Shown here piece by piece: positions 36,367-47,372 of a stretch of 64,000 bases of DNA. Origin of the DNA: Wylensekiella montiformis (GTDB lineage: Bacteria > Bacillota > Negativicutes > Selenomonadales > Selenomonadaceae); the NCBI RefSeq assembly GCF_009697385.1, contig NZ_VUNL01000004.1:171892-235891 (forward strand), read 5' to 3'. Every line of letters begins with the position of its first letter. Position 1 is the first letter of the stretch. Below the pieces are notes generated by a model. It was not told the DNA's origin. It searched no databases and saw only the letters and a list, made by a program, of their open reading frames with translations. Both the position numbers and the translations under genes were made by a program.

Positions 36367-37800
36367 ATGGAGCAATCACAGTTGCAGGCTGTCTGGGAGC
36401 AGATTCTCAATAATATGAGAGATCAGCTCGCCGGTTCCGCCTTCAAATGGCTCGATCCGGTCCAGCCGCTCTCCCTGACCGACTCCGAACTGGTCCTCGG
36501 CACGCAAACCGGCATGGCCAGGGATTGGATTACCAGTCACTATCTCACCATTTTGGAAGACGCCGTCACCGCCGTCCTCGGCAGCCAGCGCAAAATTACA
36601 ATGAAAGTCGTTGCTCCGGAAGGCGGAGAAGCAGCGAACACGGAGCAGAAGGCCGCCGAGCCGGTAAAACGCGGACGCCGGGAAAAAGAAAATCCCGATC
36701 AGGTCACGCTGTTCCATGACGGGCAGACTCCTGCGGCGGACAGCGGCGAGATGCACATTGTCGCCGCAGGCGACAGTTCTTCGCTGAACCCGAAATATAC
36801 ATTCGATACCTTTGTGACCGGCAGCTCCAACCGCTTTGCCCATGCCGCGGCCATGGCCGTGGCCGAATCTCCGGGAAAGGTATACAACCCGTTCTTCATG
36901 TACGGCGGCGTCGGCCTTGGTAAAACACACCTTATGCACGCCATCGGCAACCGCGTCCTGCACAACCACCCGGAAATGCGCGTGCTTTATGTATCGAGCG
37001 AACAATTCACCAACGAAATCATCCGCTCGATTCAAGAAGGCACCGCGGAAAAATTCCGGCAGAAATACCGGAACATCGACGTCCTTCTCGTCGACGATAT
37101 CCAGTTCCTGTCCGGCAAAACCAGTACGCAGGAAGAATTCTTCCATACCTTCAACACACTGCATGACGCGCAGAAGCAGATCATTTTATCCTCCGACCGG
37201 CCGCCGCGCGAGGTAGAACGTCTGGAAGACCGGCTCCGCTCCCGCTTTGAGTGGGGCCTCATCACCGATATTCAGGCGCCGGATCTGGAAACGCGTATCG
37301 CCATCCTCAAAAACAAGGCGCAGCTGGATCATTTCAGCGTACCCAACGACGTCATGGTCTACATTGCCAGCCGCATCGACAGCAATATCCGTGAACTCGA
37401 AGGAGCGCTTACGCGCGTCGTCGCCTACGCCTCCCTGATCAAAAAACCGGTCACGACCGATCTTGTCACCGAAGCGCTCAAGGACGTATTCCCGAACAGC
37501 AAGACAAAGGAAGTAACCATGGAGGTCATTCAGGAAATCGTCGCCTCCTACTTCAAGATCCGCATCGAAGACCTTCATGCGAAAAAGCGCACGCGCACGA
37601 TTGCCTACCCGCGGCAGATCGCCATGTATCTCTGCCGTGAACTGACCGATACTTCTCTGCCGCAGATCGGCAATTTCTTCGGCGGGCGCGACCATACGAC
37701 GGTTCTGCATGCCTGCGACAAGATCACCAAGGAAAAGGAATCGGACCGCAAGCTCACAACCATTCTGAACGAACTCATCGAACGCATTCAGAAAATGTAA
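36367..37800 (+). CDS. dnaA: Chromosomal replication initiator DnaA
   Basis: A 477-aa protein. Domain I (about residues 1-80) is followed by a variable linker (about 85-130), then an AAA+ domain with Walker A GGVGLGKTHL (about residue 178) and Walker B LLVDDIQF. The C-terminal domain IV carries the DnaA-box-binding signature GGRDHTTVLHACDKI. It binds the boxes on both sides of its own gene. Confidence 0.97.
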   Translation: MEQSQLQAVWEQILNNMRDQLAGSAFKWLDPVQPLSLTDSELVLGTQTGMARDWITSHYLTILEDAVTAVLGSQRKITMKVVAPEGGEAANTEQKAAEPVKRGRREKENPDQVTLFHDGQTPAADSGEMHIVAAGDSSSLNPKYTFDTFVTGSSNRFAHAAAMAVAESPGKVYNPFFMYGGVGLGKTHLMHAIGNRVLHNHPEMRVLYVSSEQFTNEIIRSIQEGTAEKFRQKYRNIDVLLVDDIQFLSGKTSTQEEFFHTFNTLHDAQKQIILSSDRPPREVERLEDRLRSRFEWGLITDIQAPDLETRIAILKNKAQLDHFSVPNDVMVYIASRIDSNIRELEGALTRVVAYASLIKKPVTTDLVTEALKDVFPNSKTKEVTMEVIQEIVASYFKIRIEDLHAKKRTRTIAYPRQIAMYLCRELTDTSLPQIGNFFGGRDHTTVLHACDKITKEKESDRKLTTILNELIERIQKM

Positions 37801-37825
37801 CCGCATTCGTCAGAATTTACCTGAA

Positions 37826-38057
37826 CGTGGATAACCCTGTGGAGAATCATATGGAAATCCTGTCAACAGATTGTGGATATCGAAAGGGGAGATTATTCCA
37901 GTGTATTCTGTGGATAACCTCCCCTCTTGTTATGAACACATTACCCACAGACGAGCCGTTGATAACTACGGCTCTCCTCCACCTTATTCACATTTCCACA
38001 AGGCCTACTACTACGACGGCTATTTCTTTAAAAAGATTACAAGTCATATAAAATAAA
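37826..38057. other. oriC, downstream part: DnaA boxes, DnaA-trios and unwinding element
   Basis: Between dnaA and dnaN lie an exact DnaA box (37909-37917, inverse) and one-mismatch boxes at 37826, 37872, 37941, 37984 and 37992. After the last box comes GGCC followed by CTACTACTACGAC (38005-38017), whose complement reads as TAG repeats (DnaA-trio pattern). An AT-rich stretch (38021-38057) follows. This order is that of the Bacillus subtilis basal unwinding system. Confidence 0.8.
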
Positions 38058-38073
38058 AGAGAGGACCATCAAA

Positions 38074-39186
38074 ATGAAACTTTCCTGTGCCAAAAACGAA
38101 CTGGTCAACGCTCTGCAAATCGTATCCAAAGCCGTGGCCAGCAAACCGCAAACTCCCATTCTGTCCGGTATATACCTCCGGGCAGAAGCCGGTGTTTTAG
38201 AGCTTCAGGCCACAAATTATGAGATCGGACTCGTCAGCCGCATTCCGGCCGAGATCGAAGAACCGGGACAAATCGCGCTCTCCGGACGATATTTTCAGGA
38301 AGTTGTCCGCAAGCTGCCGGGGGATAATGTCGATATCAGCTTCAACCGGGAAGAAAAAATCGTACATATTCGTTCGAATCAGGCCAATTTTACCCTGCTC
38401 AGCATGAATGCGTCGGAATTTCCCACGGTCAAACCCGTTGAGGGCACGCTGCAGTTCCAGATCAAGGACAACATCCTTCGTTCGCTCATCAAAAAAACTG
38501 TTTTCGCCTGCGCTTCGGATGAATCGCGCCCGATTTTTACCGGCTGCTATCTGGAAGTGAACGATACAAAAGTAACGATGGCTGCGACAAATACCCACAG
38601 GCTGGCTGTGCGTTACGAGACCTTCGACCAGCCGATTGGCAGCATCAAGATCATCATTCCCTCGCGCATTCTTCAGGAACTTCTCCACAATATGACCTCG
38701 GAAATCCCGACGGATGTCACGGTGACCTGCTCCTACAATCAGATCAGCTTCGCCTTCGACAATCTTTATATGACCTCCCGCCTGATCGAGGGCGTATTCC
38801 CGGACTACCGCCGCGTCATTCCGCCGGAATTTGCAACGTCCGTCACGCTGAACGCCGCGGAATTCAGCTCGGCCGTCGACCGTGTTTCCCTGATTTCCCG
38901 CGCCGGAGACTACAACATCATCAAGCTGGAATTTGCAAACAATCAGGTCCACATCACGTCGAACAACCCGGACATCGGCAACGCCGAAGAAGCGGTTCCG
39001 GCTTCCATTGAAGGGCCGGAGCTTACCATCGCCTTCAACGCACATTACATCATTGATGTGCTCAGGAACATCGACAGCGAAACCTGCCAGATCCGGCTGA
39101 ATCAGCCGCTTTCTCCGGCAGCGGTCCGCGAACAGGGCGATGAAAATTATATCTACATTGTCACGCCGGTTCGCACCGCACATTGA
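38074..39186 (+). CDS. dnaN: DNA polymerase III beta subunit (sliding clamp)
   Basis: A 370-aa clamp with three clamp folds, starting MKLSCAKNELVNALQIVSKA. Conserved SRPIFTGCYLEV and ATNTHRLAVR mark domain 2, and the C-terminus ends YIVTPVRTAH, close to the family pattern. It forms a ring around DNA as a dimer. Confidence 0.97.
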   Translation: MKLSCAKNELVNALQIVSKAVASKPQTPILSGIYLRAEAGVLELQATNYEIGLVSRIPAEIEEPGQIALSGRYFQEVVRKLPGDNVDISFNREEKIVHIRSNQANFTLLSMNASEFPTVKPVEGTLQFQIKDNILRSLIKKTVFACASDESRPIFTGCYLEVNDTKVTMAATNTHRLAVRYETFDQPIGSIKIIIPSRILQELLHNMTSEIPTDVTVTCSYNQISFAFDNLYMTSRLIEGVFPDYRRVIPPEFATSVTLNAAEFSSAVDRVSLISRAGDYNIIKLEFANNQVHITSNNPDIGNAEEAVPASIEGPELTIAFNAHYIIDVLRNIDSETCQIRLNQPLSPAAVREQGDENYIYIVTPVRTAH

Positions 39187-39206
39187 AGAAACGGGAGGTT
39201 TTGCAC

Positions 39207-39434
39207 ATGGAAACCGTAGATATCGCCATTGAGACCGAAGAGATCCAGCTGGATCAGTTTCTCAAATGGGCCGGCGTCGTATCGTCCGGCGGCGAGGTCA
39301 GGGCTTTGCTGGAACAGCGGCTCATACGCCGCAACGGCGAGACGGAAAGCGCCCGCCGCCGCAAACTTCATGTCGGAGACCGGATTGAAATCGACGGCAT
39401 GGGGGCCTGGCGGGTAACAGGAGGTCCTCAATGA
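39207..39434 (+). CDS. rlbA: S4-domain RNA-binding protein RlbA (YaaA)
   Basis: A 75-aa S4-like fold (IQLDQFLKWAGVVSSGGEVRALLEQ, RNGETESARRRKLHVGD). It is almost always found between dnaN and recF, as here. The start at 39207 has GGGAGG eight bases upstream; a TTG at 39183 that overlaps dnaN is less likely. It is probably linked to the ribosome or rRNA, but its role is little known. Confidence 0.88.
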   Translation: METVDIAIETEEIQLDQFLKWAGVVSSGGEVRALLEQRLIRRNGETESARRRKLHVGDRIEIDGMGAWRVTGGPQ

Positions 39435-39462
39435 CTCCTGACCGAACGGGAGATTAGAAAAA

Positions 39463-40569
39463 ATGGATATATGTTCTATTTCACTAAGAAATTATCGGAA
39501 CTATTCAGAGCTGGACCTGACCTTTGACCGGAACATCAATGTATTCCTGGGACAAAATGCGCAGGGCAAGACCAATATCATCGAAGCGGTTTCCTACGCT
39601 TCACTCGGACGATCTCATCGGACGCATACGGATCAGGATTTGATCCGCTGGGAGCAGCCGGGCGGGACGATAAAGCTGGAGTTTGAGCGGCTTGGCGTTG
39701 AAAACCGTCTGGAATTTCAATTCAGCCGGGAAAAGCGACGCCGCATCCTCCTGAACGGTCATCCGATACGGCCGAAGGAGCTCGTCGGCAGCATCAATAG
39801 CGTTCTGTTCTCTCCGGAAGATCTGTTTCTCATCAAGGGAGCGCCGGCTGGTCGCCGGCGCTTTTTGGACGGCGAGATCTCTCAGGCCAGTCCGTCCTAT
39901 TATCATGAACTGCAGCAATATACGCGCATCGTCACGCAGCGCAATACTTTGCTGAAACGGATTCGGGAGCGCCGGGCCGATCCCGGCATGCTGGATCTTT
40001 GGGACGCGCAGCTGCTCGAACATGCTGTGAAGATCACGCAAAAGAGGCTGGAAGCCGTGAAAAAGCTGAATATGCTGGCCAATCTCATGCAGCGCCGTTT
40101 GTCGGGCAGCAGGGAGAATCTGTCGCTGGCTTATGAGATTCACGGCTCCGAGGGGCAGGATGTGACAAAAGACCTCGCTTCATGGTATAATAAAGAGCTG
40201 AAAACACATCGTGAGCTGGATATTCTGCGCGGCGCTACGGGCAGAGGGCCGCATCACGATGATCTTATTCTATCTGTTAACGGCGTCAACCTGCGTTCTT
40301 TCGGATCGCAGGGACAGCAGCGCACCGGCGTTTTGTCGCTGAAGCTTTCCGAGCTGGAGTTTCTGCGCTCGGAAACGGGGGAATATCCGATTCTTCTATT
40401 GGATGATGTCATGAGCGAGCTGGATGCGGACCGCCGCCGCCAGCTGATGGAGTTCATCCGGCGCGAGCATATTCAGACGATGATTACGGCGACCGATGCA
40501 GCGTATTTCCCATCCGAGCGGATCGGGACGTATTTTCTGGTGCGGGAGGGCCGGATCGAGAGGGAATAG
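39463..40569 (+). CDS. recF: DNA replication and repair protein RecF
   Basis: A 368-aa SMC-like ATPase. Walker A is GQNAQGKTNIIEA (about residue 30). The family motif SPEDLFLIKGAPAGRRRFLD is present, as are the signature (FGSQGQQRTGVLSLKLSE) and Walker B (PILLLDDVMSELD). It loads RecA at gaps through RecO/RecR. Confidence 0.96.
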   Translation: MDICSISLRNYRNYSELDLTFDRNINVFLGQNAQGKTNIIEAVSYASLGRSHRTHTDQDLIRWEQPGGTIKLEFERLGVENRLEFQFSREKRRRILLNGHPIRPKELVGSINSVLFSPEDLFLIKGAPAGRRRFLDGEISQASPSYYHELQQYTRIVTQRNTLLKRIRERRADPGMLDLWDAQLLEHAVKITQKRLEAVKKLNMLANLMQRRLSGSRENLSLAYEIHGSEGQDVTKDLASWYNKELKTHRELDILRGATGRGPHHDDLILSVNGVNLRSFGSQGQQRTGVLSLKLSELEFLRSETGEYPILLLDDVMSELDADRRRQLMEFIRREHIQTMITATDAAYFPSERIGTYFLVREGRIERE

Positions 40570-40570
40570 T

Positions 40571-41524
40571 ATGGCAAAGCGTACACCGGGGCTTGAACCG
40601 GTCACATCCGTGATCCCGCGCTGGGTTCACGGCAAGGGACGGCCCTTTGAAAAAAAATTCTTTGCGCACTGGGTGATTTGGCACTGGGAGGATATTGTCG
40701 GCAGCTACAATGCCCGTCAGGCTGAGCCGCAGGGCATACGAAATGAGATCCTTTATCTTTACTGCTGGAATTCGGTTCTGCGCAACGAGCTACAGATGAT
40801 GCAGGCGCGGATTGTGGATCAGGTCAATCAATATGCCGCTTGTCCGCTGATCCGGGGCATCGCTTTCAGCCGCCGCTGGGAACAGCCGGAAAGCGACGGC
40901 ATCGGCGAGATACGCATCGCGCATCAGCAGAAGGAATATGACTGGGGACGCCAGCGGAAGCGCATCGCGCTTTCCGAGGAGGAGCAGCGGGAAGCGGCCG
41001 CTCTTGGCGGCGGTGCGGAAGATACGGATATCCGTGAAAAGGCGCGTATTCTTTATGCCAGACAGCTTCAAATGAACCGGCTTCGGAAGGAGCGGCAGTG
41101 GCGTCCCTGCGCGGACTGCGGCAGGCTTTGTCCTCCGGAGCAGGAGCGCTGCATGTCCTGCCGCAGCCGTCGGCAGGAAGAACGGGCCGCAGCGGTACGT
41201 CAGGTGCTGCGCGATATTCCGTGGGCGCGGTGCGGAGAGGTCCGGGAGTATGTTCCGGACTGCACACCGAAGCTTTTAAACGAGCAGCGGGCCGCCATGG
41301 TTCAGCAGCTGGCTTCGGAGGTGGACGTCCGCGATACGTCCAGCCTGAAGGCGCGGAATCTTGTCATGCTGTACCGCTGCCTTCCGCCGGAGCAGCTGAC
41401 TGAGGAAGAAATGGCCCGCACGCTGTACCAGCTGAGGTTCAATCTGCACCGGCCGAAGGATTATAAGGCACCAAAGCGTTATTCGGTCATCCCCTTGGGA
41501 AAGAAAGACAGGAGAAAAAGCTGA
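40571..41524 (+). CDS. DciA-like (DUF721) protein with long Cys-containing C-terminal extension
   Basis: A 317-aa protein. The first 100 or so residues match DUF721/DciA (HWEDIVGSYNARQAEPQGI, LYLYCWNSVLRNELQMMQARI), a family that helps load the replicative helicase in bacteria lacking DnaC. Residues about 105-317 form an unusual extension, including a possible zinc ribbon: Cys180-x2-Cys183 and Cys194-x2-Cys197. A charged Arg/Glu-rich stretch follows. Ordinary DciA is about 100-170 residues. Its place right after recF and near oriC fits a replication role. Confidence 0.8.
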   Translation: MAKRTPGLEPVTSVIPRWVHGKGRPFEKKFFAHWVIWHWEDIVGSYNARQAEPQGIRNEILYLYCWNSVLRNELQMMQARIVDQVNQYAACPLIRGIAFSRRWEQPESDGIGEIRIAHQQKEYDWGRQRKRIALSEEEQREAAALGGGAEDTDIREKARILYARQLQMNRLRKERQWRPCADCGRLCPPEQERCMSCRSRRQEERAAAVRQVLRDIPWARCGEVREYVPDCTPKLLNEQRAAMVQQLASEVDVRDTSSLKARNLVMLYRCLPPEQLTEEEMARTLYQLRFNLHRPKDYKAPKRYSVIPLGKKDRRKS

Positions 41525-41811
41525 TGTTTCTTCATCTGGGCAACGGGTTTTCCGTGCGTACAAAAGACATTCTTGCCATACAGAGCAGCGAGGTATTCCG
41601 GGACGGTCCGGGAAAGGAAATGCTGGACCGCCGGATGGCGGACGGCAGCGTCGTAAACGCGCTGGATCCGGAGGATGAGAAGGCGGAAGTCAAGTCGCTG
41701 ATTCTTACGGCGCATAAGATATATCTGTCCGCGATTTCGCCGCTGACGCTGAAGCGGCGTTCTGAGCTGGCTTTTCAAAGCACGGTTCCTTTCCGGGAAT
41801 CGGGCCGATGA
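41524..41811 (+). CDS. remB: RemB-like DUF370 protein
   Basis: A 95-aa protein (MFLHLGNGFSVRTKDILAI, then TAHKIYLSAISPLTLKRRS). The family is often sited between recF and gyrB in Firmicutes; RemA/RemB homologues affect biofilm matrix genes. The ATG overlaps the preceding stop (TGATG), so translation is coupled. Confidence 0.85.
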   Translation: MFLHLGNGFSVRTKDILAIQSSEVFRDGPGKEMLDRRMADGSVVNALDPEDEKAEVKSLILTAHKIYLSAISPLTLKRRSELAFQSTVPFRESGR

Positions 41812-41847
41812 CGGGACGATAAGGCAGATTGTGCCTTTTTGGAATGA

Positions 41848-43905
<2,058 letters not shown>

Positions 43906-43928
43906 TCGGAAAAGGCAGGGAACATGCT

Positions 43929-44879
43929 ATGATGGTCAAAGTGAATTTTCTGTGGCTTCTGCTGATTGCCGGCGGACTGCTTGTCCTTCTGGCTGTCCTC
44001 TACTATCGTTTGACCCGGGAGAGAGAACGGCTGGGCTTTTACCGGCGCGTCTGCGAGGATATGAATTTTTACTTCATGCGCTACGATATTCTCCGGGACA
44101 TGGTTTCTCTGTCTGCTCCGGCGGCTGCGATGCTGGGCCTTGAAAGTCCGGTGCGGAATTTCTCGCAGCGGGTCAAGGAAGAGGGCAGCAGGCCCGGTCT
44201 GCCGCTCTATCCATTGGATCAATGCCTGCGATCCTATGAAAAGGACCGGTTTATCAAGGTAAGCCGGGACGGTCAGCCGGCGCACCGGCTGCAGCTCCAT
44301 GCCTACATTTTCCGGGATAGTCGGAATCGGGCCAGACATGTCGTAGGCATGATGATGGATGTCACCCATCAGTTTCATAAAGAGGCGAAGCTGACCGTCA
44401 AGGCGGAGATGGATGGTCTGACCCGCCTTCATAACTCCGGCACCTGCCGCCAGTTCCTTGAGCGCACGATCGGGACGAGCGGCCGCGCCTTGTTTATCCT
44501 GATGGATGTGGATAATTTCAAATCCGTGAACGATACCCTTGGCCATCAGGCCGGCGATCTGGTTCTGACGGTCGTCGCCAATGCGATGCGCAAGGTCATG
44601 AAGGGACGCGGTTTTCTCGGCCGTCTGGGCGGCGACGAGTTCTGCTGCTATATTCATCTTCTCGAAGCGGAAGACGATGTCGACAGACTGTGCGACGATC
44701 TGAACCGCAAAGTAACCGAAATGTGTGAAGAAGAAAAGATTGCGATGCGCATTACGCTGAGTATCGGCGCAGCCATTCTGCAGGGATCTATGACTTACAA
44801 GGATGCCTATGCCAAGGCGGACAAGGCATTGTATCAGTCCAAAGAGCGCGGCCGGAATACGTATACGATCCTGTCCTGA
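43929..44879 (+). CDS. Membrane-bound diguanylate cyclase with PAS-like sensor
   Basis: A 316-aa protein. It has one N-terminal membrane helix (FLWLLLIAGGLLVLLAVLYY), a PAS-like region (about residues 35-150, ending HVVGMMMDVTHQFHKEA) and a GGDEF domain with an intact GGDEF at residues 234-238 (RLGGDEFCCYIH). It should make cyclic di-GMP. The product-inhibition site (RxxD five residues upstream) is not seen. It lies 40 bases before the BvgS-like sensor gene, so the two may work together. Confidence 0.87.
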   Translation: MMVKVNFLWLLLIAGGLLVLLAVLYYRLTRERERLGFYRRVCEDMNFYFMRYDILRDMVSLSAPAAAMLGLESPVRNFSQRVKEEGSRPGLPLYPLDQCLRSYEKDRFIKVSRDGQPAHRLQLHAYIFRDSRNRARHVVGMMMDVTHQFHKEAKLTVKAEMDGLTRLHNSGTCRQFLERTIGTSGRALFILMDVDNFKSVNDTLGHQAGDLVLTVVANAMRKVMKGRGFLGRLGGDEFCCYIHLLEAEDDVDRLCDDLNRKVTEMCEEEKIAMRITLSIGAAILQGSMTYKDAYAKADKALYQSKERGRNTYTILS

Positions 44880-44918
44880 ACGGCCGCTCAAGGCGCAGTG
44901 CGCAGAAAGGAAACGAAC

Positions 44919-47336
44919 ATGCTCCAGGCGTTTCGGCTGAAAACGAGACGGAACAAGGCAGGCTGGCACAGATTGATGGCGGTCTGCCTTGCCTTGCTTT
45001 TTATGCTTTCTCCGGCCGGCTATGTTCATGCCGAACGGAAAAATGTCCGTGTTGGTTATTCCAGTTCGGGAAGCATGCTTTACCGGAATGATGAGGGAGA
45101 TTATCGCGGCTATGATGTGATTTATCTCTACGAAATTGCGAAATATACGAACTGGGATTTTACGTTTGTGCCCTACGACAAATGGAATGAAGCCGTGCGG
45201 GATCTGGAGCTCGGCAAGCTGGATCTGCTGCCGACCGTGCTGAAAACACCAGCGCGGGAAAAGACGCTGCTGTTCCCGCTTCATCCGATGGCCAGCACGA
45301 ACGTCGCGCTGGTCGCGCCGAAGAATGATACGAAATATACATACGGCGATATTTCCGGGTTTCAGAATGCGGTGATCGGCGTCCGGGAAAATACCGTGGA
45401 CACCAGCGCCTTTATCAAATGGGCTGCGAGCCGCGGTCTGAACTATCAGATGAAGGTTTATCCGGACCGCGGGCCGCTGATCCAGGCACTGGATCAGGGA
45501 GAGGTGGACCTTATCGCCACTTCCTATTCCGGCAGCGTGCAGCAGTATCCGGTCGTGGCGGAATTTTCCCCGCAGCCGATGTATTTTGCGGTAGCTCCGG
45601 GCAGGACGGATCTTGTGGCGGAGATGGACGCCGCAGTCAATCAGTCGATGCTTTACGATCCGAGCTTCAATGACCGGCTGATGACGCTGGCCAATCCGTA
45701 CCGCTCGGCGAATCGCCTGCGGTTCAGTCAGGAGGAACAGGAATACATCGATCAGGCGCCTGTCCTGCGCGTGACGATGATGCGCGACGGCGCTCCGTTC
45801 TCTTACGAGGAAGACGGCGTCATGAAGGGCGTGCTGCCGCAGCTCCTGCAGGATGTCGGCCAGAGTACGGGACTGTCCTTTTCGATCGTCCCTGTCGATA
45901 CGATAGACGAGGCCGTCGACGCGGTCCGGACGGGCAGGGCGGATATCGTCGGGCGCATCGCCATTGATCCCTACTATGTCCGGGAGCTTGGCCTGCGGGC
46001 GACAACGCCGTATTATCAGGAAAAGACCATGCAGATCGCGCGGATCGGCAGGGAGATTCAAAAAGCGGGCATCATGCCGGGAGCGCGGGAACAGCTGCTT
46101 CAGAATGACACGGTCCCTCAGGATCTGGACTATGAGACATATGAAAGCATATCCGAGTGTCTGAATGCCCTGGAAAAGGGCGATGTCGATGCGGTGTTCT
46201 GCGATATGGCTACCGCGACTTATTTTGGCAATGTCCTTCATCGGCGCGAGTTCCAGCTCAATATTATTGACTCCTCGACTTACGGGCTGGCTTTTGGTCT
46301 GGACCGGGACGCCGATCCGCGCCTCGGGCGTATTTTGGACCGGACGCTGCAGGAGATCGTGCCGCTAAAGATGCCGCAGCTGCTCCAAAACACTTACGAA
46401 CATGCGCCGATATCGGCTGCCAATATTTTTGACCGTCTGTCGGCGCTGCAGCTGACCGGGATTTTCCTGCTGCTCCTTCTGGCACTGCTGTTCTTCGGCT
46501 ACGCGAGCTTCAATCTATGGCGCAAACGCGGCATGGAGTTCCGGGTGGCCGAGATCGAGCAAAGCCGCCGTCAGGCGTCCATGCAGCTGGATATCGAGCG
46601 TCATGCCAATCAGGCCCGTAAGGGATTTTATCAGTATCTGGACATCAGTTTGGCCCAGCCGTTAAAGCAAATCATGAAAAAATCGCTGGATCATGGCGGG
46701 CTGAGTCCGGACAGCGAATATCATGAGTTCTATCAGCTGGCCAGCCGTATTCAGGAGTTTCTGCTGGACGTGCGCATGCTGAATCAGATCGAAGGCAGCA
46801 AGCCGTCCCTGAACTGGGAAACGCTGGCCTGTCGGGAGTTCCTCGAGGGACTTTGCCATACGGTGGACAAAACGGCAGAGCGCAAGGGCGTCACGTTTGC
46901 CACGGATTTCAGCGGCATTGGGGATGAAATGATCATCGGCGAGCGGCGCAGCATTTCCATGATTATCATACGGGTGCTGTCCTACCTGATGAATTATACG
47001 CCGTCCGGCGGCACGCTTCTCCTTTCCGGCAATATTTCTCAGGCATACGCCGGACGCAGCGTTCTGATGCTGAATGTTCAGGCGCCGGCAGTTCATCTCA
47101 GCGATGAGCTGCTGCAGCATATTCACCGGCTTTTGGAAAGCGCGCAGTCGAAAGATGCGAGTATTTATGACAGTTTTGCCGACAGTGACTGGGGCTCGCT
47201 GGAAGAGCGGAAAATGCTGCTGCGCGTAGCGATTTTGCAACATATCATCTCGGAAATCGGCGGAGACTGGTCCATACAGCAGGATGGCAGCTGCGGAACG
47301 CGCATAAGAATCGAGCTGTATTTTGATCTGGCCTGA
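44919..47336 (+). CDS. BvgS-like sensor: two periplasmic SBP domains, membrane helix, degenerate histidine-kinase-like core
   Basis: An 805-aa protein. A signal peptide (cut near VHAER) is followed by two tandem class III substrate-binding domains (about 40-260 and 275-500; for example NVRVGYSSSGSMLYRNDEGDY and LRVTMMRDGAPFSYEEDGVM). One membrane helix follows (about 510-532, TGIFLLLLLALLFFGYAS). The cytoplasmic part has a HisKA-like helix and an ATPase-like fold. At the expected phospho-acceptor the sequence reads LDISLAQPL, with Ile576 where His belongs. The N-box Asn residues are replaced (IIIRVLSYLMNYTPSGG), and the DxGxG and GxGxG boxes are missing. No receiver domain follows. It is probably a pseudokinase sensor partnering the cyclase upstream. 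The ATG at 44919 has AAGGAA upstream. Confidence 0.85.
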   Translation: MLQAFRLKTRRNKAGWHRLMAVCLALLFMLSPAGYVHAERKNVRVGYSSSGSMLYRNDEGDYRGYDVIYLYEIAKYTNWDFTFVPYDKWNEAVRDLELGKLDLLPTVLKTPAREKTLLFPLHPMASTNVALVAPKNDTKYTYGDISGFQNAVIGVRENTVDTSAFIKWAASRGLNYQMKVYPDRGPLIQALDQGEVDLIATSYSGSVQQYPVVAEFSPQPMYFAVAPGRTDLVAEMDAAVNQSMLYDPSFNDRLMTLANPYRSANRLRFSQEEQEYIDQAPVLRVTMMRDGAPFSYEEDGVMKGVLPQLLQDVGQSTGLSFSIVPVDTIDEAVDAVRTGRADIVGRIAIDPYYVRELGLRATTPYYQEKTMQIARIGREIQKAGIMPGAREQLLQNDTVPQDLDYETYESISECLNALEKGDVDAVFCDMATATYFGNVLHRREFQLNIIDSSTYGLAFGLDRDADPRLGRILDRTLQEIVPLKMPQLLQNTYEHAPISAANIFDRLSALQLTGIFLLLLLALLFFGYASFNLWRKRGMEFRVAEIEQSRRQASMQLDIERHANQARKGFYQYLDISLAQPLKQIMKKSLDHGGLSPDSEYHEFYQLASRIQEFLLDVRMLNQIEGSKPSLNWETLACREFLEGLCHTVDKTAERKGVTFATDFSGIGDEMIIGERRSISMIIIRVLSYLMNYTPSGGTLLLSGNISQAYAGRSVLMLNVQAPAVHLSDELLQHIHRLLESAQSKDASIYDSFADSDWGSLEERKMLLRVAILQHIISEIGGDWSIQQDGSCGTRIRIELYFDLA

Positions 47337-47372
47337 GGCTCTATGACGGCCGGGGAAAGCGAGGAGAGAATT

